From Skermanella pratensis (GTDB lineage: Bacteria > Pseudomonadota > Alphaproteobacteria > Azospirillales > Azospirillaceae): a stretch of 64,000 nucleotides of DNA. Both the position numbers and the translations under genes were made by a program. The notes under the pieces were generated by a model. It ran no database searches. It saw only the letters and a program-made list of their open reading frames with translations, and was not told the DNA's origin. The stretch lies in assembly GCF_008843145.1 (NCBI RefSeq), contig NZ_CP030265.1:2094001-2158000 (forward strand), given 5' to 3'. This document shows positions 8,524 to 16,902 of this stretch, in pieces (position 1 is the stretch's first letter; the number at the start of each line of letters is the position of its first letter).

Positions 8524-10097
8524 GGCAAGCCCGGAGGGCACGGAAACGTCACGGTGACTTGGGTCCCGTGATCTTGATGAATCGCGATCTGGCCATCCAG
8601 TTGATCGACCAGTTCGGCAATGATCTGCCGGCCGATGGTGACCGGCCCGCGAGTTGCCGGCATGCCGACGCCGTTGTCGGCGACGACGAGGCGAGCTTCG
8701 CCGTCGCCCACAAGCGTCAGCCTGACCTCGACGATCCCGGCCCGGCCGGATGGAAACGCATGCTTATAGGCATTTGAGACCAGTTCGGTGACCAGCAGTC
8801 CCAGTGAGATGGCAAAGTCGATCCCAATGGATACTCCGTCGGGCTTGATGGTGACCTTCAGGATCACGTAGTGGTGCTCGACGCCGTAAGAGGCTGCCAG
8901 GGTCTGGCACAGGTCGCGGAGGAAATCCTCCAGGTTGATCGTCTCCAGATCCTGTGATTCCATAAGCTTCTGGTGGATCAAACCGAGGGCATGGACCCGG
9001 TGCCGCAGGTCGCTCAGGTCCCCGGCGATGGCCGGGGTCTGGCGGATTTGGAGGGCGAGCAGGGTGTCCACTACCTGGAGGTTGTTCTTGACTCGATGGT
9101 AGACCTCTCGCAGCAGCAGGTCCTTGGCGGACACTGCTTTGCGAAGTTGTTGGTTCAAGCCCTCCAGGTCACGGGTTCGTTCAATGACCCGCTGTTCCAG
9201 CGTCCGGTTGGTTTCTCCAAGATCCCGCAGAGACTCCCGCAGGCGGCTCTGGAGCCGATCGATCTCCGTGAGGAACATAACGAGCAGGCAGCCGGACGAG
9301 ACCACACCGTTGAGACGACTTAGGTACCAGCCAAGGCTGAACCGGTACATTCCGAGTAGGGCCGGGACGACCTCGAAGAACGCTGCGACCAACGAGGCGG
9401 CCAGCCATAGGTAAAGGACGTGCCGGCCCCGCGACACTACCCAGACTGAGACAAGAGCTACCAGGATCAGGCTTGCGGCTGACCAGCCCAAGACGCCAAC
9501 TGGCCATAGCCACTGCCGTCCGTCCGCGGCGATGACTGCGGGCAAAGCCTCGATGGTGACCGTGGCGAGCAGCACAAGACCCGTCGCGATCACCACCGCT
9601 CCAGCCAGACCCGCGGCTATAACCGGCCCAACGGGACGCACTTCGTGCCGCCCAGTGGGAAAGGTAAACTCGGCAGCCATTGCAACCAGGATCAGCAGGG
9701 GATAGACCAAGTGCCGGAACAGCCAGATCCAGCCGCTGGTCTGAGTTGTGCCGACCACCAGGGTGCCAGGAACCAGTCCGCCGGGGAATGACAGCAGATA
9801 CACGGCTGCCAAGATACCTGTGACAATGAAGGTCATGGTCAAGATAAGGAGGGACCAGGAGCGGATGTGGACGAAGCCCCGGAAGAACAGGAATGCGATG
9901 GTGAGATCGGTGACAGTGCTGACGGTGGAATAAACGCCGTTGATCTGGGGCAGTTCAGGTAAGGGGCGGCTCGCTGACGGCAGGACAGAGAGTGAGAGGA
10001 CCGAAATCGCCGCTGCCAGCATGACGACCTCACGTCGCTGTTGGACGCCTGGGTCACTCATCATGGGGGACAGCGTTCTTGGTTCCATAACAGTCAT
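8517..10097 (-). CDS. MASE4-type membrane sensor HisKA_2 histidine kinase
   Basis: A 526-residue inner-membrane kinase. The N-terminal 270 residues contain about eight hydrophobic segments; the pattern PELPQINGVYSTVSTVTDL and QTSGWIWLFRHLVYPLLI fits the MASE4 sensor family. A short coiled coil (about 290-325, RTLEQRVIERTRDLEGLN) leads to the HisKA_2 motif REVYHRVKNNLQVVDTL with the His near 334. The HATPase domain has N box ELVSNAYKHAF and an intact G1 box DNGVGMP. Start placed at 10097, the longer frame adding an unlikely leader. The C-terminus overlaps the start of the receiver at 8523. Confidence 0.92.
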   Translation of the reverse strand: MTVMEPRTLSPMMSDPGVQQRREVVMLAAAISVLSLSVLPSASRPLPELPQINGVYSTVSTVTDLTIAFLFFRGFVHIRSWSLLILTMTFIVTGILAAVYLLSFPGGLVPGTLVVGTTQTSGWIWLFRHLVYPLLILVAMAAEFTFPTGRHEVRPVGPVIAAGLAGAVVIATGLVLLATVTIEALPAVIAADGRQWLWPVGVLGWSAASLILVALVSVWVVSRGRHVLYLWLAASLVAAFFEVVPALLGMYRFSLGWYLSRLNGVVSSGCLLVMFLTEIDRLQSRLRESLRDLGETNRTLEQRVIERTRDLEGLNQQLRKAVSAKDLLLREVYHRVKNNLQVVDTLLALQIRQTPAIAGDLSDLRHRVHALGLIHQKLMESQDLETINLEDFLRDLCQTLAASYGVEHHYVILKVTIKPDGVSIGIDFAISLGLLVTELVSNAYKHAFPSGRAGIVEVRLTLVGDGEARLVVADNGVGMPATRGPVTIGRQIIAELVDQLDGQIAIHQDHGTQVTVTFPCPPGLPC

Positions 10098-10401
10098 GAC
10101 CGGAGGTCTTCCGTTAGAGGCATACAGAAGTGGTGGCGAATAGCACTGTGCCACGCCTATAACAGCAGAAGCAGCCGCTCGTATCCGATGGGCATGTTCA
10201 AGACGGGCAGGAACTTGGGGCGTGATCTGGCACCCACATCTCCGGGGGCCGTTAATCCATCTTCGAGCACTCTATTCGGGCACTCTAAAGGTGGCCGTCA
10301 ACAACACACCGTCGTCTTCATTCCGGTCCATAACCCGCGATATCAGTGGGGTTCAGGATCCTGAATGGTGGCCGGTATTCGAACCGCCGCAAAGTCGCTG
10401 C

Positions 10402-10776
10402 TCAGGAATTCGGCAGGGCTTCGAGTGCTCCAATCAGGTGCTGGGGCAGGATCGGCTTGACCAGCACACCGGCGGCATTCGCGGCATTGATCCGAAGCTG
10501 GGTCGCGATTTCGTTCGATCCGGTCAGGAAGATCACCTTGCAGGGATGCTCCCGGCAAATCCGCTGGGCCGCCTCTATACCATCGATGCCGCTCCCAAGC
10601 CGGACATCCATCAGGATGACCGCCGGGTGGTATCGCAATGCCATCCTTACTGCTGCCGATCCCGACTTGGCAACCTGGAGGTTCCGGAATCCTGCGTCCT
10701 CCAAAGTCATCCGGATCCCGAGCCGCACCAGATTGTCGTCATCAACGATCAGGATCGGAGCATCACCGGTCAACAT
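10402..10776 (-). CDS. Single-domain response regulator coupled to the upstream kinase
   Basis: A 124-residue receiver: ILIVDDDNLVRLGIRMTLED, phosphoacceptor Asp in VILMDVRL, Thr in VIFLTGSN and Lys in VLVKPILP. No output domain. The ATG at 10776 overlaps the stop codon of the kinase that ends at 10770, the same arrangement as the 8152/8517 pair. It differs from its paralogue mainly in surface residues. The 245 bases between this gene's stop and the next kinase start contain no gene. Confidence 0.93.
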   Translation of the reverse strand: MLTGDAPILIVDDDNLVRLGIRMTLEDAGFRNLQVAKSGSAAVRMALRYHPAVILMDVRLGSGIDGIEAAQRICREHPCKVIFLTGSNEIATQLRINAANAAGVLVKPILPQHLIGALEALPNS

Positions 10777-11987
10777 GGCAGTTCCAGAGGGCTCGGGAAC
10801 GTCACGATAATCCGAGTGCCATGGTTCTCGTCCATGGTCACGTCGCCGTCCAACTGATCCACCAGTTCGGCGATGATCTGCTGTCCTGTAGCAGAGGGTG
10901 AGTGGGTTTCCAGCACGGCGGCACCGTTGTCGGCGATGATCAGACGAGCCACTCCTCCGTCCATGACAGCCAGAGAAACATCGATGACACCGTGCTGACC
11001 GGGCGGGAAGGCATGCCTGCACGCATTGGACACCAGTTCTGTGACCAGCAATCCCAAGGAAATCGCAAGGTCGATCTTGATGGCGGCGTCCTGGGGCTCG
11101 ACCGTGACATCCAATGTCACTTCGTCTTTTGGGGTGATGTGATAGGAGACAACAGCCTGAGCCAAGTCGCGGAGGAACTCCCTCAGGTTGATCGTTTCCA
11201 GATGCCCTGACTGCATCAGCTTCTGGTGAACCAGACCGAGGCAGTACACCCGATACCGGAGATCCCGCAGGATCTCGGCATCTACCGGAGTGTGACGGAT
11301 CTGAAGGGCAAGCAGCGTGTCCACGACCTGGAGATTGTTTTTGACCCGGTGGTAGACCTCCCGCAGCAAGGTTTCCGTCTCAGCCAGGGACCGCTGTAGC
11401 TGCCGCTCGGTCTCCTGGTGCTCGCGAACCTTTTGACGCAAGGCCAGGGTGGCTGAGCGGGCATCGATTTCGGTCATCACGAGACCGGCGAAGTCTCGCA
11501 GGAGCCGCCGCTGCTCGCCGCTGAACTCCGGGTGCGGCGAACAGTCGATCACGCACAGGGTGCCCAGCACATGCCCCTCCGGCGTGACCAGCGGAGCCCC
11601 GGCGTAGAACCGGATGTTCGGGTCCCCGGTCACCAGGGGATTGGCGGTGAAGCGGTCATCCGCAGTGGCGTCCGGAACAACCATGGTTTCGGTGTCGAGG
11701 ATCGTGTAGGAGCAGAAGGCCACCTCCCGCCGGGTCCAGGGAGCGTCGAGACCGTGTCGGGACTTGAACCACTGCCGAGTTTCATCGATCAGCGTGATCA
11801 GTGAAATCGGCGTGCCGAGCACGCTCGCCGCCAGTCGCGTGATATGGTCGAAGGCTTGCTCCGGCGGCGTGTCGAGCAGGTCATACCGGTTCAACGCGAT
11901 GAGCCGCTGCGGCTCATCGAGCGGCACCGGAGGTCTGATGAAGCCTTCTGGCAAACTGCCCAGGAATTCAGATTGTCGATCTCCCAT
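10770..11987 (-). CDS. GAF-domain HisKA_2 histidine kinase with altered G1 box
   Basis: A 405-residue soluble kinase. The GAF domain (about 30-180) has RYDLLDTPPEQAFDHITRLA, WFKSRHGLDAPWTRREVAFC and GTLCVIDCSPHPE, typical of GAF sensors near regulators. A coiled-coil linker leads to REVYHRVKNNLQVVDTL with the His near 213, almost identical to the MASE4 kinase next door. The HATPase domain has N box ELVSNACRHAF, but the G1 box reads DNGAAVLE instead of DNGVGMP. The two kinases share their catalytic halves and differ in sensors, which suggests duplication with sensor exchange. Confidence 0.92.
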   Translation of the reverse strand: MGDRQSEFLGSLPEGFIRPPVPLDEPQRLIALNRYDLLDTPPEQAFDHITRLAASVLGTPISLITLIDETRQWFKSRHGLDAPWTRREVAFCSYTILDTETMVVPDATADDRFTANPLVTGDPNIRFYAGAPLVTPEGHVLGTLCVIDCSPHPEFSGEQRRLLRDFAGLVMTEIDARSATLALRQKVREHQETERQLQRSLAETETLLREVYHRVKNNLQVVDTLLALQIRHTPVDAEILRDLRYRVYCLGLVHQKLMQSGHLETINLREFLRDLAQAVVSYHITPKDEVTLDVTVEPQDAAIKIDLAISLGLLVTELVSNACRHAFPPGQHGVIDVSLAVMDGGVARLIIADNGAAVLETHSPSATGQQIIAELVDQLDGDVTMDENHGTRIIVTFPSPLELPC

Positions 11988-12389
11988 GTCTCTGCTGCTT
12001 TCAGTGGCACCTGCCTGTATGGAGTGAGGTATCGATCTCCGGACATGGCCCGGTAGTTGTTGTCCGACGGGCAGGTATTTTTAGGACCCGCGGCATGGAT
12101 TGCCGGAACGCCGCCTTCGGCCGCCTGGATGGCGACTTTAGAGGTTTTAACAATGCCCAAGGATCTACCCGTAGCACAAGACTAGGGGCGGGTTACAGTG
12201 ATCTCGACCGCTGTATCTCAACAGCACAGGCTAGCTGGATAGGGGTTTCCGCAACGTCCTACTCCCTCTGCCGAAAGATTCCCGGAGTAGGCAGGTTTAT
12301 GCCTGGAAGGCGGAGAACCACTGGTTTACAACGCTCTCGGCAAAAGAAAGTTTCAATGAAAAATTGCCAAGTATCCTGAGGGGGAAACG
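11988..12389 (+). other. Intergenic region between divergent genes, no gene seen
   Basis: About 400 bases between the start of the minus-strand GAF kinase and the plus-strand gene at 12390. It should hold both promoters. No frame here has protein-like composition, and no clear -35/-10 pair or operator could be assigned by eye. A GAGGGGGAAACG ribosome site ends the region. Confidence 0.5.
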
Positions 12390-12794
12390 ATGTTGCTGCC
12401 CTGCCGAGTCACCCTACCGACCGCCGCCCCGCCTTGTCTGGCATCGCTCCGCCGTGAGCGGCCAGTCCGGGATATTCTGGAGGTCGCTTTCTCCACCACG
12501 GGCGATCTGATCAGGGTCCACAGCTACCACACCGCCTGCTTCGCTACGTGGGATACGGCTTTGACCTACGGCCGTTTGCAATCCGAGCGAGGCGATGGGA
12601 CTGTCGTCGCGATCCGACCGGACGAGCGGACATGGCTGCACGGCATCCGCACTCTTGCTTCGGAGTGGCTGGCTGCGGCCGAGGCCGCCGAACGCTCGTG
12701 GATGGCTCGGGTGGCCACTCGCATCCAACGGTACGATGACCGGAGCAACGGGCTGATCGACCTTGTGGTCGTCCGGCCGCCGGGCTGGAGATGA
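12390..12794 (+). CDS. Hypothetical protein, paralogue of the 3.0 kb gene
   Basis: A 134-residue protein with a strong ribosome site (GAGGGGGAAACG). The C-terminal half carries RTLASEWLAAAEAAERSW, MARVATRIQRYDDRSNGLID and VVVRPPGW, an order matched by the gene at 3042-3392. No signal peptide or membrane segment, and no known domain recognised. It sits inside the two-component cluster, so a role linked to signalling is possible but unproved. Confidence 0.65.
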   Translation: MLLPCRVTLPTAAPPCLASLRRERPVRDILEVAFSTTGDLIRVHSYHTACFATWDTALTYGRLQSERGDGTVVAIRPDERTWLHGIRTLASEWLAAAEAAERSWMARVATRIQRYDDRSNGLIDLVVVRPPGWR

Positions 12795-12965
12795 TTGAGC
12801 CCGGGTGACTTGAGCAGACAATACCGTTCCCCGTATTATTTCGCGAAGCACATGTGTCCATCTGGGCTATGCCGGAGTGGCCGCCCAGGTATCACGTGTT
12901 GGTCATGATCCACTGATAAGGAACATGCTTCCGGAGATCAGCAGATCAATCTTGGAGGTTTATCG

Positions 12966-13121
12966 ATGGACAAGAGAAGACCTGAACCCTCGCTTGATGA
13001 CCTTCTCGACGACCCGATCCTGCACGCCGTGCTGGCCCGCGATGGCTTGACGGTTGAAGAGGTTCGGCGTTTCCTCAACGAGATGAAGCAGCGGTTGCGG
13101 CCAGTCCGTAAGGCCGCCTGA
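12966..13121 (+). CDS. Small basic/acidic helical protein (51 aa)
   Basis: A 51-residue protein preceded by the ribosome site TTGGAGG eight bases upstream of ATG 12966. It begins MDKRRPEPSLDDLLDDPIL and ends in a helix, DGLTVEEVRRFLNEMKQRLR. The acidic DDLLDDP segment followed by a basic amphipathic helix is typical of small regulators or adaptors, but no family is recognised. It lies between the 12390 gene and a kinase, all plus strand. Easily missed because of size. Confidence 0.6.
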   Translation: MDKRRPEPSLDDLLDDPILHAVLARDGLTVEEVRRFLNEMKQRLRPVRKAA

Positions 13122-13400
13122 CTACCTGTGCCGCTCCAGGGATCGCCGTCAGCCTGATTTCGTCAGAGTGTCAGGCTGAACGCCAGCGATTTGACCGGAA
13201 GGTGCCTCGGTCATGCTCATGCTCTGGATATTTCACCATGCAGAATACGTCATATTATTGGTAATTGAACTTCTCATCCTGGGCAATTATCATCCGTTTC
13301 GGTGGAGCTAATAAGTTGCTGACTGGAGAACTCTTGGTTGCACCATCGCTGGTGCGGAGAACATGCATATATTCCACTTGGATTTTGTATAAAGAAGGCG

Positions 13401-14876
13401 ATGATGGCAATACAGAAAGAGCGGCACCTTCTGTCGGCCATCTTGAGCACGGTCGAGTATCCTCTGATCCTGGTTGACCGCGAGGGCAGAATTGAAGCGG
13501 TCAGTCATGTGGCCGCTGACCTCGTCACCGTCCCGCCTGGAGCAATCCACGGCAGACGCATTGGCGAGGTCGCTGGATCGAACGGTTCTCTGCTGCATGA
13601 CGCCGTGGTGAGCGTTATCACCTGTGGCCGGTCACTCACGACTGAACTTCAGGGCCAGGGACGCTGGTTCAACGTCGTGGTCGTGCCACTGACCACAGAG
13701 GCGGGGGCGGTATCCGGAGCCGTGATCCACGCCAACGAGAGGATTACGCGGCCTCGGGAAGAGAATGCCGTTGCAGAGGGTAGTGATCCTCTCTGGCTGG
13801 TCCTCGATCAGATCCCTCACGCTGTCTACTGGAAGGACCGGCAGTCCCGGTACCTCGGCGGGAACCGGATTTTCGCCAAGGTCGTCGGGCTTGCCTCATC
13901 GCGTGCCGTTCCCGGCATTACCGACTATGACATCATGGATCCATCCGATGCCGAGGCTGTTCGCCGCGAGGATGAGCAGGTGCTGCGGACCGGTGAGACC
14001 CTGGTGACCGTCGAGCAGTCTCTCAGGCTGAACGTGGGCGGAACAGTGATAGAAAAGCTCAAGATGCCCCTGCAGTCGGAAAGGGGTGAGATCATCGGTA
14101 TTCTCTGTGTCGCACGCGACATTACCGACCAAAGGCGGGCCGAGGACAAGCTGCTCACGGACAAGCTGACCGCCGAGCAGGCGAGCCGTGCGAAGACGAG
14201 CTTCCTGGCCGCAGCGAGCCACGACCTCCGTCAGCCCATTCAGGCCGTCGCCCTGTTCGCCAAGTTGCTGGACCGCCGGGTGACGGAACCCTCCGCATCG
14301 AACCTCGTCGGGCTGATCCAGCAATCGGTCAGGTCGCTGTCGGACCTGCTGGATGCGATCATCCACATGTCGAAGCTAGAAGCCGGGGCGGTTGAGCCGA
14401 ACATCGGGCCGGTGGTGCTGGGCGACCTGCTCGACAGGCTGGCCGGAGAGTTCACTGCCCAGGCAGCCGAGAAAGGCCTGGACCTGATCGTGGTGAACAC
14501 GGGCCTGGAAGTGCGGAGCGATCCGCTGCTCCTGGAGCGGATCCTGCGGAACCTGATCTCCAATGCGGTCAGGTATACGGAGCAGGGCCGCGTGCTGATT
14601 GGATGCCGGCGACGCGGAGCGATGGTGAGCATCGAGGTGCGGGACACCGGCATCGGCATACCACCCGATCAGTTCGGCAATATCTTCCGCGAGTTCCACC
14701 AATGTGGTGACAAGACCCGCAATGCCAGCGAGGGCTTTGGTATCGGCTTGGCTGTCGTCAACCGCCTGACGGCTCTACTCGGGCATCGGATGGAGGTCTC
14801 ATCCAGTCCGGGCAAGGGGTCGGTGTTTCGGATCGAGGTTGCGTCGGCAAGGCGGCCGGCCAAATCGGGACCATAA
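13401..14876 (+). CDS. PAS-PAS sensor histidine kinase (classical HisKA)
   Basis: A 491-residue soluble kinase. A first PAS domain covers about residues 10-120 (YPLILVDREGRIEAVSHVAA), a second about 130-265 (DQIPHAVYWKDRQSRYLGGN, ending GILCVARDITDQRRAED). The HisKA box is FLAAASHDLRQPIQAVALFA with the His near 274. The HATPase domain has N box LISNAVRYTEQGRVL, G1 DTGIGIP and G2 EGFGIGLAVVNRL, all intact. The Arg-Gln after the His (SHDLRQP) is a common variant in the LuxQ/hybrid-like subgroup. Start at 13401 after AAGAAGG. No receiver is fused; the receiver at 14954 lies convergent just beyond it. Confidence 0.92.
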   Translation: MMAIQKERHLLSAILSTVEYPLILVDREGRIEAVSHVAADLVTVPPGAIHGRRIGEVAGSNGSLLHDAVVSVITCGRSLTTELQGQGRWFNVVVVPLTTEAGAVSGAVIHANERITRPREENAVAEGSDPLWLVLDQIPHAVYWKDRQSRYLGGNRIFAKVVGLASSRAVPGITDYDIMDPSDAEAVRREDEQVLRTGETLVTVEQSLRLNVGGTVIEKLKMPLQSERGEIIGILCVARDITDQRRAEDKLLTDKLTAEQASRAKTSFLAAASHDLRQPIQAVALFAKLLDRRVTEPSASNLVGLIQQSVRSLSDLLDAIIHMSKLEAGAVEPNIGPVVLGDLLDRLAGEFTAQAAEKGLDLIVVNTGLEVRSDPLLLERILRNLISNAVRYTEQGRVLIGCRRRGAMVSIEVRDTGIGIPPDQFGNIFREFHQCGDKTRNASEGFGIGLAVVNRLTALLGHRMEVSSSPGKGSVFRIEVASARRPAKSGP

Positions 14877-14953
14877 CCTTGCAGCAGGGAAAACCCACGC
14901 ACTGCGACCTGACCACCGGGAGTATTCCGGGTAGAGTGATCGCCGAGGGCTGA

Positions 14954-15412
14954 TCAGTTCGACTGGCCATCCCGATGTAACGGCGTCGAACAGGCGGCCG
15001 ACATAGCGGCCGGGAATACTTCAAGCCCGTCGGGGATGTGGTGTGGGATCCGCCCCTGTACAAAGGTATCGAGGGCAGTCAGAGCGGCAGCAAGCCGTGA
15101 GCCGCAGATCGGCTTGATCAAGCACCCTATGGCTGCGTGCCGGGCGGTATGGGCTCCTTCAGCGTCGCTCGTCAGAAATACCGAGGCAATGCCGGACAGA
15201 TAACGTAGCTGCACCGCGGCCTCGATACCACACGACCCACGTGCGAGATGAAGATCAACGAGGGCCAGATCAGCCTCGAGACCATCGTCTGCAAGTTGCA
15301 GAACCCGGTTGGTATCAGCGGCAGTGCTGACCACGGTGTGCCCAAGCTCTGTCAGGTACAGCCTCAAGGCCAGGGCGACCAGAGGGTCATCTTCAACGAT
15401 CAAGATCCGCAT
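14954..15412 (-). CDS. Single-domain response regulator
   Basis: A 152-residue receiver: MRILIVEDDPLVALALRLYL, phosphoacceptor Asp in LALVDLHL, Thr in VFLTSDAE and Lys in CLIKPICG. About 30 residues follow the receiver without an output fold. Start at 15412 after a GGGGCGGTGAC ribosome region. It resembles the receiver at 7419-7850. It ends 77 bases from the PAS kinase, convergent with it, so they may be partners. A Fur-box-like palindrome lies 29 bases upstream of its start codon. Confidence 0.9.
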   Translation of the reverse strand: MRILIVEDDPLVALALRLYLTELGHTVVSTAADTNRVLQLADDGLEADLALVDLHLARGSCGIEAAVQLRYLSGIASVFLTSDAEGAHTARHAAIGCLIKPICGSRLAAALTALDTFVQGRIPHHIPDGLEVFPAAMSAACSTPLHRDGQSN

Positions 15413-15440
15413 CTTGTCACCGCCCCTCAATGGATAAGTT

Positions 15441-15459
15441 GCAATGATTATCATTATCA
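15441..15459 (-). promoter_or_regulatory. Fur-box-like operator upstream of a response regulator
   Basis: On the minus strand these bases read GATAATGATAATCATT followed by GCA. This matches the first 16 bases of the classical 19-base Fur box GATAATGATAATCATTATC. It lies 29 bases upstream of the start codon of the response regulator at 15412, where a repressor would block transcription. In alphaproteobacteria the metal regulator could be Fur, Mur or a relative. The surrounding 15473-15874 is unusually AT-rich and holds no gene. Confidence 0.5.
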
Positions 15460-15472
15460 TCCCAGATTGCAA

Positions 15473-15874
15473 TCATCTTGAAGAGATATGCCGTATTTCT
15501 TGGCGGGGATCCCAAAGGGGCTAGATACAGAAACCGCTGATAGTGTGACTACTGAAGTTTTATTCAGATTAGGTCAAAATATAACTGCCAAATGTGGGAA
15601 TGATAATTCAGCAGAGTATCGGTGCGATCTCAGCATGCGTGTCCTCCATTACCAGTATTACATTTGAGATTGTTCAAACATAACACGCTCTCGTGCTGGA
15701 GCCGCTTCAACGAACCTGTCGCTTGGGTATGATGGACGATGTCAGCCGTCAATCGCCAGAATGGCCGTCCTATGACGTCGCTCTTGTCCAGAGCACGGCC
15801 GTGGGCGTTGCTCTGCTGTGTTTGCTGCCCCCATCGGGATCAGCCTGCGGTGTGCAACGACCCAGCCAAGACAC
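15473..15874. other. AT-rich intergenic region, no gene seen
   Basis: About 400 bases between the receiver gene promoter and the stop codon of the cupin gene. The first 200 bases are clearly more AT-rich than the rest of the window and contain no protein-like frame. The right part has open frames with poor composition. Likely promoter DNA plus spacer. Confidence 0.45.
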
Positions 15875-16258
15875 TCAGGAAGTGGAGGTCCCTAGAACCT
15901 CCGTCCCGAACTCGGCGGGAGACGTGATCTCCAGCATCTCCAGGTCATCGGAATGCTCGATCTCGCGGTGCCGGATACCTGCTGGCTGATGGACACACGA
16001 TCCCCGCCGGAGCAGCACCTCGCCGACGCCCTCGTACTCGAACCGCACCCAGCCCCGCAGGACATAGACCATCTGGAACTCGAGATCATGCCGGTGCCAC
16101 TCTCCAGGAGATCGCTCCCCCGGCCGAGCCCGGATGACGTGGGCATTGAACCGCCCGGCAGTCGCCTCCCTGATCTCCAGATCGCGGTATTCGAAAAATG
16201 CCCTCAAGCCATCATGGGCGAAGTTGCTCTCATCGGCGTGGCTCACGCTGAACTTCAT
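15875..16258 (-). CDS. Cupin-domain protein
   Basis: A 127-residue single-cupin protein. Motif 1 is seen as PGEWHRHDLEFQMVYVLRGW (His and Glu ligands with the HxH-like WHRHD) and motif 2 as LRRGSCVHQPAGIRHREIE (PxxxxH). The end DDLEMLEITSPAEFGTEVL is also typical of small cupins. The start at 16258 has a strong ribosome site (AGGAGGAGA). Small cupins bind a metal and act as isomerases, dioxygenases or sensors; the substrate cannot be told here. Confidence 0.87.
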   Translation of the reverse strand: MKFSVSHADESNFAHDGLRAFFEYRDLEIREATAGRFNAHVIRARPGERSPGEWHRHDLEFQMVYVLRGWVRFEYEGVGEVLLRRGSCVHQPAGIRHREIEHSDDLEMLEITSPAEFGTEVLGTSTS

Positions 16259-16413
16259 CGCGGTTCTCCTCCTGTTTTCCGCCATGATGCCATGGTGCTG
16301 GATCGCTGGACAGTGACTCGGCCGACCGAACCCGAGTGGCGACTAATGCGGCTTGCGGCATGGTGGCCTCCTGCCTTGACGGTTCCTTCACCGTTATCGG
16401 GCATGAATGGGGA

Positions 16414-16818
16414 ATGCCCCCACCCGACTCCTCTCTCCGCCGCGTCCCAAAGACCTACCTGATCCGAGTGGCAGCCGCCAGTGCCGCCATCGTCATCACC
16501 GCCGCATCTCTGTCGCCTCGGTCGCCCGCCATCGGGACCGGCTTCGGCGACAAACTAGATCATCTGGCCGCCTATTCGGTGCTGAGCCTGCTGGTCGCGT
16601 TGGGCTGGTCGGGGCGAGTCGCTCCCGGCATGATCGTCGGATCGGCCGTCGGGTTCGACGGGCTTCTCGAACTGCTTCAGCACGTCTCACCTGGACGGCA
16701 GTCCGACTGGGCCGATGTCGCGGTCAACTCGCTCGGGGCGTTGATCGGGTTGGCAGTTGCCGTCCTGGTCCGCAGGGTGGTGATCGCTTTCTCCCGTGCC
16801 CCAACGTCGTCCTCCTAG
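16414..16818 (+). CDS. VanZ-like family membrane protein
   Basis: A 134-residue protein with four hydrophobic segments. The VanZ-like signature is visible: GFGDKLDHLAAYSVLSLLV (the D.l.H...y motif), then DGLLELLQHVSPGRQSDWADV and NSLGALIGLAVA. VanZ homologues are small integral membrane proteins linked to envelope processes, but few have a proven role. The start is uncertain; 16414 gives a short cytoplasmic N-terminus, a longer start at 16336 is possible. It stands alone on the plus strand between two minus-strand genes. Confidence 0.85.
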   Translation: MPPPDSSLRRVPKTYLIRVAAASAAIVITAASLSPRSPAIGTGFGDKLDHLAAYSVLSLLVALGWSGRVAPGMIVGSAVGFDGLLELLQHVSPGRQSDWADVAVNSLGALIGLAVAVLVRRVVIAFSRAPTSSS

Positions 16819-16902
16819 GTTTTTTCCTTTTCGGGATCAGAGAGCCAGCGGACTGAGCCGCCCTACAGCAGTGTCGTTCTGCCTGCTTTTCAGCGGATCG
16901 GA

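Noticed and set aside
8027-9513. Long open frames opposite the MASE4 kinase and receiver genes
   Set aside because: They are antisense shadows with Arg/Ser-rich composition and no ribosome sites; the minus-strand genes have full domain motifs.
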